A DNA stretch of 64,000 bases from Pycnococcus provasolii (Eukaryota > Chlorophyta > Pseudoscourfieldiophyceae > Pseudoscourfieldiales > Pycnococcaceae): assembly GCA_938743325.2 (NCBI GenBank), contig OW568869.1, forward strand, positions 496,001 through 560,000. The letters are read 5' to 3'. Within the stretch, counting starts at the first letter, position 1, and the number at the start of each line of letters is the position of its first letter. The notes beneath the pieces were generated by a model that worked only from the letters and a program-made list of their open reading frames with translations, was not told the origin of the DNA and ran no database searches. Of this stretch, positions 20,695-29,758 are shown piece by piece. A program made the translations under genes and the position numbers.

Positions 20695-22194
20695 ATGGCG
20701 CTGGCGCGCCCATCCATGCCACTCCCGCTGTGCTCTCCGCGCTGCTCGCGTCGATGTCACACTCTCTTAACACCCGTGTGGAAAAAGATCTTCGACGCAC
20801 GTAACACCACGGCGAGAGCTTCGACACACGCGTCATGCCAGTCAGTCACGCCTTCCCAAGCTGTCTCGTCAGCGTACGTACACATACCCTTCTGCCGACG
20901 AAGATGCTTCTACTGCGACTTTCCCATCGCAATCGCGCCACCCGCTTCCAGGGACGACGCCGTCACGGCGTACGTGTCGTTACTCGTCAGGGAAATTGAA
21001 GCCACCGCGAAGGCGCACGGCGGCAAAAGCAACTCAAAGGATTTGCAGACCGTGTACTTTGGCGGGGGCACACCATCGCTCGCCCCCGTGAACGAACTCA
21101 GGAGGGTGATGTGTGCACTCGACGACGCATTCGGCGTGAGCGAGCAGTGTGAGGTGAACCTTGAGCTCGACCCGGGAACCGCACTCGCGGATGCCGGCGC
21201 TCTCGCCACGCTCACTACGCCAATGAGAGATGGAGGTGTTGGAGTCACCCGCTTCTCCGTCGGCGTGCAGACGCTCGACGACGCGCTGCTCGTGGCGTGC
21301 GGCCGAGCGCATGACGCGGAGGAAGCGCACGAGGCACTTCGACTGCTTCGCGAGGTTCGTGACGAAAGGCATGGCGCTCTGCGCTACTCTGTAGACGTCA
21401 TGACAGGCCTGCCGCACCAGGTGGTGGACCACGTAGACAGTACGCTGGATGCCGTGCTATCTTACGAGCCCGACCACATCTCGCTCTACGACCTGCAGGT
21501 GGAGGAGCGCACGAAGTTCGGGAGAATGTATACGCCTGGTGTGAGTCCTTTGCCGAGTGATGCGGAAGCGGCGACCATGCTCACTCATGCTTCGCGGAAA
21601 CTCGCAAACGCTGGGTTTGAACGCTACGAGGTGAGCAGTTACAGCCGTGGTGGCCGAGAGGCGCGAAGCATGCACAATGAGGTGTACTGGAGTGGGGCAC
21701 CGTACCACGCGTTTGGTGTCGGCGCGGCGAGCTACCTGCATCGAAGACGGTTTACACGCCCACGAGGCATTGCTTCCTACGACCGATTCGTGCAGGCGCT
21801 CGAGAAGCGTGCTGATCAACCAGAGAATGGCACTGATGACGACCACGACGACAACGACGACAACGACAACGTGCCATGGGAGCTCCTGAAGTCGCTCCCT
21901 GACAACAACTGTGGTGATGAAAGTCCCGAGGTGATCGCCGAGCTTGCTCTTGAGACAGTCATGCTTCGTCTGCGCACATCTGATGGTCTGGACGTCCATG
22001 CATACAGCGAAAGTTTTGGTCGCCCAGCCGCGCGCTCCGTGCTGCGCGCGCTCATCCCGCACGCACGCACTGGTCACGTTGCCATGCTCCGTCGCCCGAA
22101 TCTGATTGTACGCCTCACGGATCCAGAGGGATGGCTGCTAGCCAATGACATCATCAGTGACGTATTTCTGAAGCTTGACGAGGATCACATCTAA
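20695..22194 (+). CDS. HemW-like radical SAM protein (coproporphyrinogen III oxidase-like)
   Basis: The 499-residue protein is a HemN/HemW-type radical SAM enzyme. AYVHIPFCRRRCFYCDFP holds the CxxxCxxC cluster ligands (Cys67, Cys71, Cys74), followed by YFGGGTPSLAP, LELDPGT, RFSVGVQTLDD and DVMTGLPHQ, all characteristic of the family. HemW proteins bind and insert heme and generally lack true CPOX activity. The short CxxxCxxC without the extra HemN cysteine (CDFP follows) favours HemW. The first 55 residues are basic and Ser/Pro-rich, consistent with an organellar transit peptide. An upstream GTG at 20671 was rejected in favour of the ATG at 20695. An acidic low-complexity DDDHDDNDDNDN insert sits near the C-terminal third. 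Confidence 0.88.
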   Translation: MALARPSMPLPLCSPRCSRRCHTLLTPVWKKIFDARNTTARASTHASCQSVTPSQAVSSAYVHIPFCRRRCFYCDFPIAIAPPASRDDAVTAYVSLLVREIEATAKAHGGKSNSKDLQTVYFGGGTPSLAPVNELRRVMCALDDAFGVSEQCEVNLELDPGTALADAGALATLTTPMRDGGVGVTRFSVGVQTLDDALLVACGRAHDAEEAHEALRLLREVRDERHGALRYSVDVMTGLPHQVVDHVDSTLDAVLSYEPDHISLYDLQVEERTKFGRMYTPGVSPLPSDAEAATMLTHASRKLANAGFERYEVSSYSRGGREARSMHNEVYWSGAPYHAFGVGAASYLHRRRFTRPRGIASYDRFVQALEKRADQPENGTDDDHDDNDDNDNVPWELLKSLPDNNCGDESPEVIAELALETVMLRLRTSDGLDVHAYSESFGRPAARSVLRALIPHARTGHVAMLRRPNLIVRLTDPEGWLLANDIISDVFLKLDEDHI

Positions 22195-22518
22195 GATCGC
22201 TCGTTCAGTAATGTAATAGAGTTTATCACACATTCACCCCATTCAGCGGCGCCATTCAGCAGTGCGTTTTTGTACATGGCGCTTGTTTCTAAGCAACTGT
22301 CATATCGCTTTTCGCTGGCATCCGGCGTGAGAGCTCCCCCTTGCGACTTGTTGTGGCTGTCGTCGTCGCCATCGCCACTTACCGTGCATCAACACGAAGC
22401 TGAAGAGTCGCATTTACTATTGAAAAGGAATCGTCTTTGAAATAATTAGTTACTATGTAGTGAAAGAATCTGTATTTTATGTCTATGGCCCCATGTCCCA
22501 AGCGAAAGACGGTTGCAG
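22195..22518. other. Convergent 3' spacer (HemW-like / bicupin)
   Basis: This 324-bp gap separates two converging genes. It is moderately AT-rich and has no recognisable RNA gene or repeat. Confidence 0.5.
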
Positions 22519-23826
22519 TTAATTTGCGTTCTCGTCCGAGAGCTGCTTTTGCAACATGCACGAGATATTCGTGTACTGCTTATTTGTCACCTCGTACGCC
22601 GCACCACGAATGCGTCCATTTTTCAAGTTGGCCACCTCATCGTCAACGAAGCGAATATCCAACGTGCGCTGGTACGTGTACAAGCCGGCATCTTGCATGG
22701 GCAGCACCCACGCCGTCTCGTCCGACTCGTTGTAGTGTGCGTGCCACCAACCGGGCGGTGTGACGAACACGCCACCAGTCACCCAGTCGACACGAATGGG
22801 GTCCACGATCTCGCCGTTCTCGTCGAGAGCCTGCCCCATCATCGTGTACACTCCTGGCTTGGCGTACACCGCCATGTCCAGCGCGATGGAGTTGTGACGG
22901 TGTGCCCTCTGCACGATTCCCGGCCCGATGGAGTTCAAAAGGCTCCACAGCACGTGCGTCAGCGTCTTCGTGTCCGGGCACGCCTCGTTACCGAGCAGAA
23001 CACCAAGGCGATTCAGCTCCTCGCCAGCGGCACCCTTCTCGTCGGCAAGGTCCTGGACGCTGTTGAGCATCATCTCCCTTCGGAACATCGTGGGCTCGAA
23101 CCTCTTTTCCGTCGCGGAGACGCCGAGGTACTTCAGCAGCGGCTCGTCCGTCACCCAGTACAGCGCAGCGCCACCGAACGCGCCGCCGTCAACGGCGCTG
23201 TGGACGGTGGTTCCGGTCTTCGACGCGGGCAGCACGAAGAGGTCGCCCTCACTCCAGTCGATCACGCCTTCATCCGTCTTTGTGGTTCCTGAGCCGCGGA
23301 TGACGTAGAACGCCTGGCTTGTTGCGGACGCGGTGGTGTCGATGGAGTCTCCGACGTCGATGCGCACGAAGCTCGACATGAGGTTCGGTCCGGTTGCCGG
23401 GTACGGCGTTGGGAGCGTATCTGAGAGGTCGAAGGGTATGACGCGCGTGGGTCCCACCTCGTGCAGTTCCGGCGGGTGCACGTAGACAGAGATGGGATTC
23501 AACGTCGGGTTTGCGGCGGACGTGTACTCGAACACCTCCGCACGTGATTCCCACTTCTCCGTGTCTGCCGTGACTTCCTGTTGTTTGATTCCCGCTTGTT
23601 GCGCCGCCTCGAACGTCGCCGCGGCGTTATTACGAATTTTCGGATCGCGCGACCCTCCCGGGAACGTCATCGTCATCATGCAAGGTTTCTTAGACATTCG
23701 ACCCGGGGGAGAGGACGTTTTCGAGGAAGTTTTCTTGGAAGAAACCTTGCTCCAAGACAACGGCCTAGAAGCAGAGGCAAGACCAACACCACCACCACTT
23801 ACAGAGAGAGGACTATGAGTGAACAT
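22519..23826 (-). CDS. Bicupin, gentisate 1,2-dioxygenase-like
   Basis: The 435-residue protein has two cupin domains. The first (about residues 150-240) contains AFYVIRGSGTTKTDEGVIDW followed by GDLFVLP. The second (about 315-400) contains QRAHRHNSIALDMAVY, VDWVTGGVFVTPPGWWHAHYN and a C-terminal strand set. HRHNS and HAHYN carry histidines suitable for metal binding in the second cupin, whereas the first lacks the HxH pair and is probably structural. This matches gentisate dioxygenase-like bicupins. The true substrate is unknown. The N-terminal 60 residues are Ser/Lys-rich and may be a transit peptide, and an internal Met at about residue 44 is an alternative start. The next gene upstream lies more than 1 kb away. 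Confidence 0.8.
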   Translation of the reverse strand: MFTHSPLSVSGGGVGLASASRPLSWSKVSSKKTSSKTSSPPGRMSKKPCMMTMTFPGGSRDPKIRNNAAATFEAAQQAGIKQQEVTADTEKWESRAEVFEYTSAANPTLNPISVYVHPPELHEVGPTRVIPFDLSDTLPTPYPATGPNLMSSFVRIDVGDSIDTTASATSQAFYVIRGSGTTKTDEGVIDWSEGDLFVLPASKTGTTVHSAVDGGAFGGAALYWVTDEPLLKYLGVSATEKRFEPTMFRREMMLNSVQDLADEKGAAGEELNRLGVLLGNEACPDTKTLTHVLWSLLNSIGPGIVQRAHRHNSIALDMAVYAKPGVYTMMGQALDENGEIVDPIRVDWVTGGVFVTPPGWWHAHYNESDETAWVLPMQDAGLYTYQRTLDIRFVDDEVANLKNGRIRGAAYEVTNKQYTNISCMLQKQLSDENAN

Positions 23827-24917
23827 GACACTAAAATCAACAAAAGATTAGAAGAATAAAAGAAATGAAAAAGGGAAAGGGGAGGAAGATGTGTGGCAAT
23901 CGCGACGCGTCAGAGTTTCCGTTGGAACCGAAAGTTATTACGACGCCCCTTTTCCCCCCTGGCCCTGGCTGCCTGGGGTGTATCTGCGTGAAAAGTGTAG
24001 TGGGGTTTGGTCGTTTGCGTTTGCTTGTGCACGGCAGCTTGCCTACCCTACACCTATTTGCTCCTTCGTGGGCCCTTCTCGGGATCCCGCGGGCGTCTCG
24101 TCGAACGCGTCTTCACGAGGTCTGAGCAGACCTTTGAGAAGACGCTTTGCAAGAGAAAACCTACGCCGGTAAAGGTAGTCCGATGGGATCTTTGAGACCC
24201 GGAGAAAATGAAAGGCCCTCATTCGTTCTCATTTGATTTGTTCGTTCTTTGCACGCTTTCTTTTATTAGGTTGGGTTTGGTCTTTGCACTCATCACGGGC
24301 TAGCCACCGTGGGGTGGTGGTGTGCTTTTCTTTCCCCTTTCCGCTTTCCCGTTTCCCGTTTTCAGTCTTAAAAAGGGTTTACTGTAGTCCGAATCTTGCC
24401 GTTGCTCACCTCCGTTGATCGTTGTTGACGCCTATATGGCCATTATGTATTCCCGCGAAGAGAAGAGGTCTCAGACAGTCTGAGGCATAGGAAGTGGTCC
24501 CTTTCCTCTCCCATGCACTTGGTGAACCGTTGGACTATTAGGCACCTGCCCCGTTGGGCACCTGCTCCTGCGCAAGAGAAAAAAGCCCCAAGCTTGGGCT
24601 TTTTGCTTGTGCCTTGCTTGGCACGCGCGCCAAGCAAGCAGCTTGCCGTGGAGTGTATTTACCAACCATTTGGGGGGATACACTCTAGGTTGTGGTTCAT
24701 GTGTCGGCCAGCTGTCAGTTCACCGTGACAAGTTCAAGAGGGGGATCCCCTGCAGGTGCAGGCAGGCAGGCGGGGGTACGAAACCTCTCGGCCGTCCTTA
24801 TCTGATAGGCACCTCGATCGCAAAAAGTGACTTTTCCAAACCTCGCAGTTCGTCCACCACCGGCAACTGGCGGCGCGCTCAAGCAACGACCAAAAGCAAG
24901 TGACGGCCGCTCGCTCA
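23827..24917. other. Long intergenic region with stem-loops, no gene recognised
   Basis: This 1,091-bp gap lies between the divergent bicupin and PLA2-like genes. Open frames here are short, start with or contain stops, and show no family resemblance. It contains two hairpin-forming stretches at about 24580-24637 and a GGGTTTACTGTAGTC motif near 24375 that also occurs near 6124. A small non-coding RNA is possible, but I recognise no snRNA, snoRNA or tRNA signature. Confidence 0.5.
24580..24637. other. Two adjacent inverted repeats (hairpins)
   Basis: AAAAAGCCC and GGGCTTTTT pair around a CAAGCTT core. They are followed at once by TTGCTTGGC and GCCAAGCAA around an ACGCGC loop. Both stems are perfect over 9 bp. 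A T-run follows the first stem on the plus strand, giving it a terminator-like look, though this is eukaryotic DNA. Confidence 0.6.
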
Positions 24918-25538
24918 ATGCTCAAGCTGCTCAGCTTACACGTCGTCGTGGCGGTGCTCGTATTACTTGGCGTACTCCTCGCGTCATCGTTCTCGTCTGC
25001 AGCAGAGGGAGAAACAAAGCAAGACGCTGGTGCTGCCAAGGACAACGTGGCCGCAAAAAAGAAAGGCGCAGGTGCCTTCAAATGCTCTGATGACTGCTAC
25101 GCGAAGAACTGCGAGCACGGCGCCAAACTCACGTACGGACACTTCTGTGGCGCGGTGAAACTCAGAGGTTGCAAGAAGCAGAAGCCTTGCGATGCTCTCG
25201 ACGCCTGCTGCAAAACTCAGGTAGATTGCCTGCGAGACGAAGGGCTCACGAGCGGTGGCGTTTCGTTCGCGAAGACAAAGGAGGACCTCAGGCGGTTGAA
25301 GAGGTGCACGGAGGACCTCGTGCAGTGCGTGAACACGTTCGAGGAAGACCGCAAGGCTGGCAAGGTGAAGGCGATGCTTGACGACGACGACTTCGTGCCT
25401 CGATTTTACTGGACGATGGACTTGGAGTGCAAGATGGACGACGTTTTGAGCACGTTTAAGAAGTCTCTGCAGACGAGGTTGGAGCGCGCCGAGTCGCGCC
25501 TTCACGACGCCTTATTGCCCGAGTCTGACGAACTCTAA
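24918..25538 (+). CDS. Secretory phospholipase A2-like protein lacking the catalytic His-Asp dyad
   Basis: The 206-residue protein has a clear signal peptide (LSLHVVVAVLVLLGVLLASS) and a plant-type sPLA2 cysteine scaffold. Visible are CSDDCYAKNCEHG, the calcium-loop region YGHFCG (residues 73-78) and CDALDACC (91-98). In active plant sPLA2 the next residues are MVHDHC, with catalytic His and Asp. Here they are KTQVDC, so Gln101-Val102 replace the dyad. The calcium loop also has one extra residue before its GC. A helical, charged C-terminal region contains Cys pairs (KRCTEDLVQC, LECKMDD). It is probably a secreted, non-catalytic lipid- or receptor-binding protein. The start is the ATG at 24918. 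The frame's earlier GTG was rejected. Confidence 0.75.
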   Translation: MLKLLSLHVVVAVLVLLGVLLASSFSSAAEGETKQDAGAAKDNVAAKKKGAGAFKCSDDCYAKNCEHGAKLTYGHFCGAVKLRGCKKQKPCDALDACCKTQVDCLRDEGLTSGGVSFAKTKEDLRRLKRCTEDLVQCVNTFEEDRKAGKVKAMLDDDDFVPRFYWTMDLECKMDDVLSTFKKSLQTRLERAESRLHDALLPESDEL

Positions 25539-26126
25539 GACGGACTCTAAGACTACTATTTATGTATCCTTTTTTCAATACAGTATATAAAAGAAAAAAA
25601 GCGGGACACTCCCAATGTTTTTTTTCTAATCGAAGTCAAGTCTAAAAATATAAATATGTTTTCCCGCGCCGCCCACTTTTCCTCTACCTGTAAGCTTATT
25701 CGTACAACGAACTGACTGCCACGTCACCACGACACGACACTCTATTAATACAAGTCGAAATCACGAAATATCACGACGATATCACGAAATCGTTACCAAA
25801 AGCGAGTGTACGAGAGGCAATAGTACGAGAGGCTGTGTACGAGACCGGTCACTCCCAGGACTTGGATTAGGGTATTTAAGAAAAAAAACAAAAAACAAAC
25901 CAAGAAAACTAGGGTTACAAACTAGGGTTATGTACCCATCGGGTTAGGGTTTAACTAGGGTTAGCTGGGCTGGGGTACTGGGGGGTTGCGGCCACCTGTT
26001 GCGGCCGGTAAGTTGGAATCGGCTTGCAGCTTGCAAGGTACTGTAAGTAGTTTGGTTTGACTTGCCTTGACCCTTTTTTTAATAAAAGGGTGTTGACTTT
26101 TCGCCGTCTTACAAATCATTCCCGTG
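25539..26126. other. Intergenic region with dispersed TTAGGG-like motifs
   Basis: This 588-bp gap precedes the FUZ-like gene. It is AT-rich at the 5' end (3' UTR of the PLA2-like gene) and repeats ATCACGA/CGAAAT segments near 25735-25795. Positions 25908-25964 carry four ACTAGGGTTA or GGGTTAGGGTTT copies. Confidence 0.5.
25908..25964. repeat. Degenerate TTAGGG telomere-like cluster
   Basis: Several CTAGGGTTA and one GGGTTAGGGTTT are spaced over 57 bp, about 160 bp before the ATG of the next gene. Confidence 0.7.
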
Positions 26127-27434
26127 ATGAGCGCGCAAGTGCTCGCCGCCTCCGTCGCCTCGACGGGCGTGCCCGCGCTCGCGCTCGCGCCGCAGAGAAC
26201 TCAAACTAGCGTACCACCTAACCTTAGTGGTAGCTCGAAGGAGAACGGCGCAGCCGTCAAGTTGGCGGCTCACGCGCCGTTCAAGTGCCCGCGAACGCCA
26301 TCCTTCCCCACCGCGGCGCTGCTCGGATCGCTCGCGAGCTATGCGGCGCAAAGCTGCCAAGCAGACGTCGACGTACTCTCGCTCGGCGCGCAAGATGCGC
26401 AAGACGCAGAAAGTGCGCGGTGCGTGTTCCTGAACGACGAAAGGGCCGACCTCCTGCTGGCACTGGTTAGTGCGGACACGTCATCTTGCGACGATGCCAT
26501 CAAGGCGAGACTTCACCTCGCGCGCGAGGTCCTGTCCATCTACACGGATGTGACCGACGCAAAGCGCGCGCTGATGAGCGTGGCACAGCGGATCGACGCC
26601 ACGCTTGCGTATGCGCAACGCACGCAACCTTGCGTTGGACTGGCGTGCTGGCACGCGCCGGTGGCGACGGTCAACCGAAAGGCGATCGAAAGTGCCTTGG
26701 ACCACGTCGCGACGTCTTCGGGTGTAGCTGCCATATTCACCGACGACGGGTGCATTGTTGCAAGCAGCCGCGCGTGGCGTGCCTTGCATCCAATGACGCG
26801 CACCGTGCTGTCGTGCGACGTGAGTGACGAGCTCCATTCCCCCGCTGCAAGGGAGCGTGTCGTGTACCTTCCGAGTGACTCGGAGCCGACGGCAAGCTCG
26901 TCTCGACATGCACGAGCGCTCTTCACAGTGCCCATATCGCTGAATAGTGAGACAACTTCCTGTCTACACCTTTCTCTTGCGGCGGAGAAAGAGTCGGCTT
27001 CGGAGGAGTCCACAATTGCCGTCGCGCGCGCGATGACGAGTGATAAAGACGTGCTCCACCATCTCGTTGCCGCCGATGAGTCAGCGCGTGCACGTACCGC
27101 CGGAGTCAATGCTCAAGGAGCAGCATGTGTACGCTCGAGCTTGCTGTGCTCAATGAACGATGGCATGATGATACTTTCGCACGCGCCATCGACGGCTGAT
27201 TCCACGGTTGCGGAGGACGCGGATCTTCTGACAACCTTCGGTGCGGAGGTGGAACGCTTCCGCATGGAGGAGCCCGAATCCTCTGCGCTCACCCTCATGC
27301 TCAAAGAGTGCACTCTCGCGTCAGCGCACGCCGGAGGAATATTCTGCTGCGTGGTGGTTCCCGGAACAAGTGCCGCGACGGCAGAGGCAGGAGCGCGTGC
27401 GGCTTTGAGAATGCTGTGTAAAACGTACTTGTAG
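26127..27434 (+). CDS. Longin-type protein, possibly FUZ-like (CPLANE)
   Basis: The 435-residue protein is not certain to me. A central block (GVAAIFTDDGCIVASSRAWRAL, then ARERVVYLP) resembles the second longin region of FUZ (SGRVVAATEGWWRL then ARDYPVYLP). The order of segments and total length (FUZ is about 418 residues) also fit, as does the C-terminal ALRMLCKTY helix. If so, it would belong with INTU/WDPCP-type ciliogenesis GTPase regulators. The first 45 residues are Ala/Ser/Pro-rich and variable. The ATG at 26127 directly follows a GTG that was not used. It converges on EndoG with 43 bp between stops. Alternatives are MON1/HPS1-type longin proteins. Confidence 0.45.
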   Translation: MSAQVLAASVASTGVPALALAPQRTQTSVPPNLSGSSKENGAAVKLAAHAPFKCPRTPSFPTAALLGSLASYAAQSCQADVDVLSLGAQDAQDAESARCVFLNDERADLLLALVSADTSSCDDAIKARLHLAREVLSIYTDVTDAKRALMSVAQRIDATLAYAQRTQPCVGLACWHAPVATVNRKAIESALDHVATSSGVAAIFTDDGCIVASSRAWRALHPMTRTVLSCDVSDELHSPAARERVVYLPSDSEPTASSSRHARALFTVPISLNSETTSCLHLSLAAEKESASEESTIAVARAMTSDKDVLHHLVAADESARARTAGVNAQGAACVRSSLLCSMNDGMMILSHAPSTADSTVAEDADLLTTFGAEVERFRMEEPESSALTLMLKECTLASAHAGGIFCCVVVPGTSAATAEAGARAALRMLCKTYL

Positions 27435-27477
27435 AAACTAAAAAGCAGAAGATTACATGAAATGCGGTCGTCAACTC

Positions 27478-28743
27478 CTACGAACGAAGTGACTTGCGGC
27501 TAGAACCCTTGGAGTTTGTGTCGTTCTTTTTGAAGTCCTCCCAGAATTTCTCGCGAGGAAGCGTGCAACCAGTCACCTCGCATACGTGTGCAACGCGAAG
27601 CGGCGTGTCATGTCCCACAGTCGTCAGCGCAGACGGCGTCGCATCGGTTGTCGGCGTCCTCTTGCTGCTGGAAACCTCGGGGAGGAGCAGCTGCACTGGA
27701 GCACCGCGATCTTTCGACCTGGGAAGTTCACGACGTTTCGCAAACCACCTCTTTTCCGCCATCTCAAGTGACGTGCGCCTGTTCTTCCCATCCAACCACG
27801 GCGCGAAGAATTGCATGCCAGCTGCCGACTCGAGCGCGTTCAGGGGAACGGTGAACGCGGATAGGGGCGTGTCTGGCGGTATCGCCGCATTGGGAATGAC
27901 AAACGCGCCAACGAGAGCCGCGTCGCCACCGTCGGCAGCCTGCAAAGCGGGTACCACGGCAACAACCTTGAAAAAGTGCGTGGGAATGCTCGTTAGCCAA
28001 GGTGCGTGTCCTAGGCAGGGGTATCGCATCTGCCACCTCGGCGGGTTCGGAGGTGGCTTGCCGTTGTTATTGCCGCCACCACTTACGCTGCTAAAGTTCT
28101 TTATAGGTTCGGGTAGATACAGCGGCCCTGTGATGACGTAAGCCTCGGTATTTGTCCTAGAGCGTCCGAGCAGTGTGACAAACCGCTCGAATCGCGCCCA
28201 GTAATCCCTGTTGAAGCCTCGTCCGACCTGCGGCGCTATGTTTGACAGGCTGAAAGTCTCCTTGAGCTCGTTGGCGGTCGCCTTATGATTGGAAGCTGGT
28301 GCCATGTGTCCTCGATCGTAACCGCTTCCCGCGTAGTCTTCGAGCTTGGAACGCATGTGGCGTGGTATGGCTTGGTCCTCATAGAATGGAATGTTGTCGC
28401 GTGAGTTGTTTGCTGTTTCGCCTTCCTTTCGTCGTTGAATGCGTTCGAGCACCCATTTGGGATTGCGAGTTCTGTGGTCGACGCACGTGATGTATCCTTC
28501 TTTGATTGATAAGGTTTCCGCGGGGGTAGGTGCGCCGAGGCGCAGGAGCGGGGAAGACACAGAGGGCGACTCAGAGGAGGACTCTTCTCGACGTTTCCGA
28601 CCACCATTATAGAGCGTGAGTGCCGCGTACGTGCCTAGCGTGCCAACTGTCGCGCCGATCAAGAAGCTGAGCGCAGACCGGCGCCACCACAGGGATCCTC
28701 CTCCCCCGCCCTCCAAGGGAGGGGCACGTTGGCGCGGCGCCAT
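27478..28743 (-). CDS. EndoG/NUC1-type mitochondrial DNA/RNA non-specific endonuclease
   Basis: The 421-residue protein has the beta-beta-alpha-metal nuclease signature DRGHMAPASNHK (DRGH at residues 143-146, catalytic His146), then ETFSLSNIAPQVGRGFN, matching EndoG/EXOG nucleases that act in mitochondrial DNA turnover and cell death. A single membrane-spanning segment (about residues 24-45, LSFLIGATVGTLGTYAALTL) follows a Gly-rich basic N-terminus, as in inner-membrane-anchored NUC1. An insert of Gly/Asn (SGGGNNNGKPPPNPP) lies in the middle. The C-terminal 80 residues are Ser/Thr/Lys-rich and extend beyond the usual core. The ATG at 28743 is 31 bp from a five-copy CCCTAA array. Confidence 0.88.
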   Translation of the reverse strand: MAPRQRAPPLEGGGGGSLWWRRSALSFLIGATVGTLGTYAALTLYNGGRKRREESSSESPSVSSPLLRLGAPTPAETLSIKEGYITCVDHRTRNPKWVLERIQRRKEGETANNSRDNIPFYEDQAIPRHMRSKLEDYAGSGYDRGHMAPASNHKATANELKETFSLSNIAPQVGRGFNRDYWARFERFVTLLGRSRTNTEAYVITGPLYLPEPIKNFSSVSGGGNNNGKPPPNPPRWQMRYPCLGHAPWLTSIPTHFFKVVAVVPALQAADGGDAALVGAFVIPNAAIPPDTPLSAFTVPLNALESAAGMQFFAPWLDGKNRRTSLEMAEKRWFAKRRELPRSKDRGAPVQLLLPEVSSSKRTPTTDATPSALTTVGHDTPLRVAHVCEVTGCTLPREKFWEDFKKNDTNSKGSSRKSLRS

Positions 28744-28978
28744 GACAAGCGAAGGGGGAACAATACCGGATGGCCTAACCCTAACCCTAACCCTAACCCT
28801 AACCCTAATCGCTCCTTCATGGGTAGGTGTTTGCCATTTGTTTTCCGGAGCTTTGCTGGTTTGACCTCCGCCAGTCCGCCCCCCCTTTTTTTGGGTCCGG
28901 TTGTTCGGGCCTCAGGTGGGGTTGGTGTTGCCACGGGTGTTGTTTGTTGTTCCCGCGCGCGGATGTGTCATTTCTTGC
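28744..28978. promoter_or_regulatory. Divergent promoter with CCCTAA array (EndoG / RBJ GTPase)
   Basis: This 235-bp gap between two head-to-head genes contains almost six perfect CCCTAA units at 28774-28809. The rest is GC-rich with C- and T-runs. Confidence 0.6.
28774..28809. repeat. Interstitial telomere-like (CCCTAA)n array
   Basis: About six uninterrupted CCCTAA units, ending in CCCTAAT. Confidence 0.95.
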
Positions 28979-29758
28979 ATGCCTTCGTCTTCACTGTCGT
29001 CGCGGCCCGTCTCGCAGCTGGCTGAGGCGACGACCACAAAGCCTAACCTTAATGGAAAAAACTCGGGTGGGGATGGCCGTCTCCAACGACCTCACCAACT
29101 CGGGGAGCGACGGAGAGACGCTGTCATACGCCTTAAGGTGATAACGTGCGGTGACCAAGGTGTGGGTAAGAGTTGCGTGCTGAAAAGGTTCTGCGAAGAC
29201 GTCTTCTATCCGCACTGCACACCGACGATTGGCGTCGACTTTGGCGTGAAGGCGATGCGTGTTGGCAAGCACGAAGTTCGCATTTGCATGTTTGACCTTG
29301 CTGGAGCGCCAGACTTTGTCGAAGTTCGGAACGAATTCTACAAAGACAGTCAAGGTGTTCTGCTGGCATACGACACGACGCGAAGAAGTACGTTCGACGC
29401 ACTGACCGTGTGGATGGGCGAGCGTGCGCGGTTCTCAAACAAAAGGTCTCTGCGCGACGGCGTCGTCATCTTAGCGGCGAACAAGTGCGACCGCGTCGAC
29501 CGAGAGGTGTCCGAGCACGAAGGACGTTCGTTTGCGTCCTTGCATGGCCTGTTGTACCACGAGGTGAGTGCGGCAAGCGGTGAGGGTATCGCCGAGTTGT
29601 TCGCTTCCCTGCTATCGCGCATTCTTGAGACTGCTCCCGGCGTTCCAGACGGCTGCGCGTGTGCTGCACGTGAGCAGCTCCTCGGAGCTGGCCGCCCGGG
29701 GGGAACGCCGACGCAGCACTTTCGCAAGCCGTCCTCCGCGAACGCGCGGAGACGGTGA
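28979..29758 (+). CDS. RBJ/DNAJC27-type Rab-like small GTPase without J domain
   Basis: The 259-residue protein is a Rab-like GTPase. CGDQGVGKSCVLKRF is the P-loop, and TIGVDFGVK contains the G2 Thr. VRNEFYKDSQGVLLAYD is a near-exact match to the RBJ/DNAJC27 signature (EVRNEFYKDTQGVILVYD). NKCDR is G4 and VSAASGEG is G5. Switch II reads DLAGAPDF, so the usual catalytic Gln after DxxG is absent, as in RBJ. Vertebrate DNAJC27 has a C-terminal J domain. Here only about 45 low-complexity residues follow the G domain, as in protist RBJ forms. Cys residues (CACAARE) near the end are not a clear prenylation site. The ATG at 28979 is the first in frame and adds about 45 residues before the G domain. 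Confidence 0.8.
   Translation: MPSSSLSSRPVSQLAEATTTKPNLNGKNSGGDGRLQRPHQLGERRRDAVIRLKVITCGDQGVGKSCVLKRFCEDVFYPHCTPTIGVDFGVKAMRVGKHEVRICMFDLAGAPDFVEVRNEFYKDSQGVLLAYDTTRRSTFDALTVWMGERARFSNKRSLRDGVVILAANKCDRVDREVSEHEGRSFASLHGLLYHEVSAASGEGIAELFASLLSRILETAPGVPDGCACAAREQLLGAGRPGGTPTQHFRKPSSANARRR

Noticed and set aside
22513-23292. Plus-strand open frame over the bicupin
   Set aside because: Antisense shadow. No domain.
24440-24720. snRNA or tRNA gene in the gene-free kilobase
   Set aside because: Hairpins and a GCGCAAGAGA-like stretch suggested U6, but no conserved snRNA core, tRNA T-loop or terminator pattern was found.
28774-28809. Chromosome end signalled by CCCTAA repeats
   Set aside because: Genes continue on both sides, and similar short arrays occur at several promoters, so these are interstitial.
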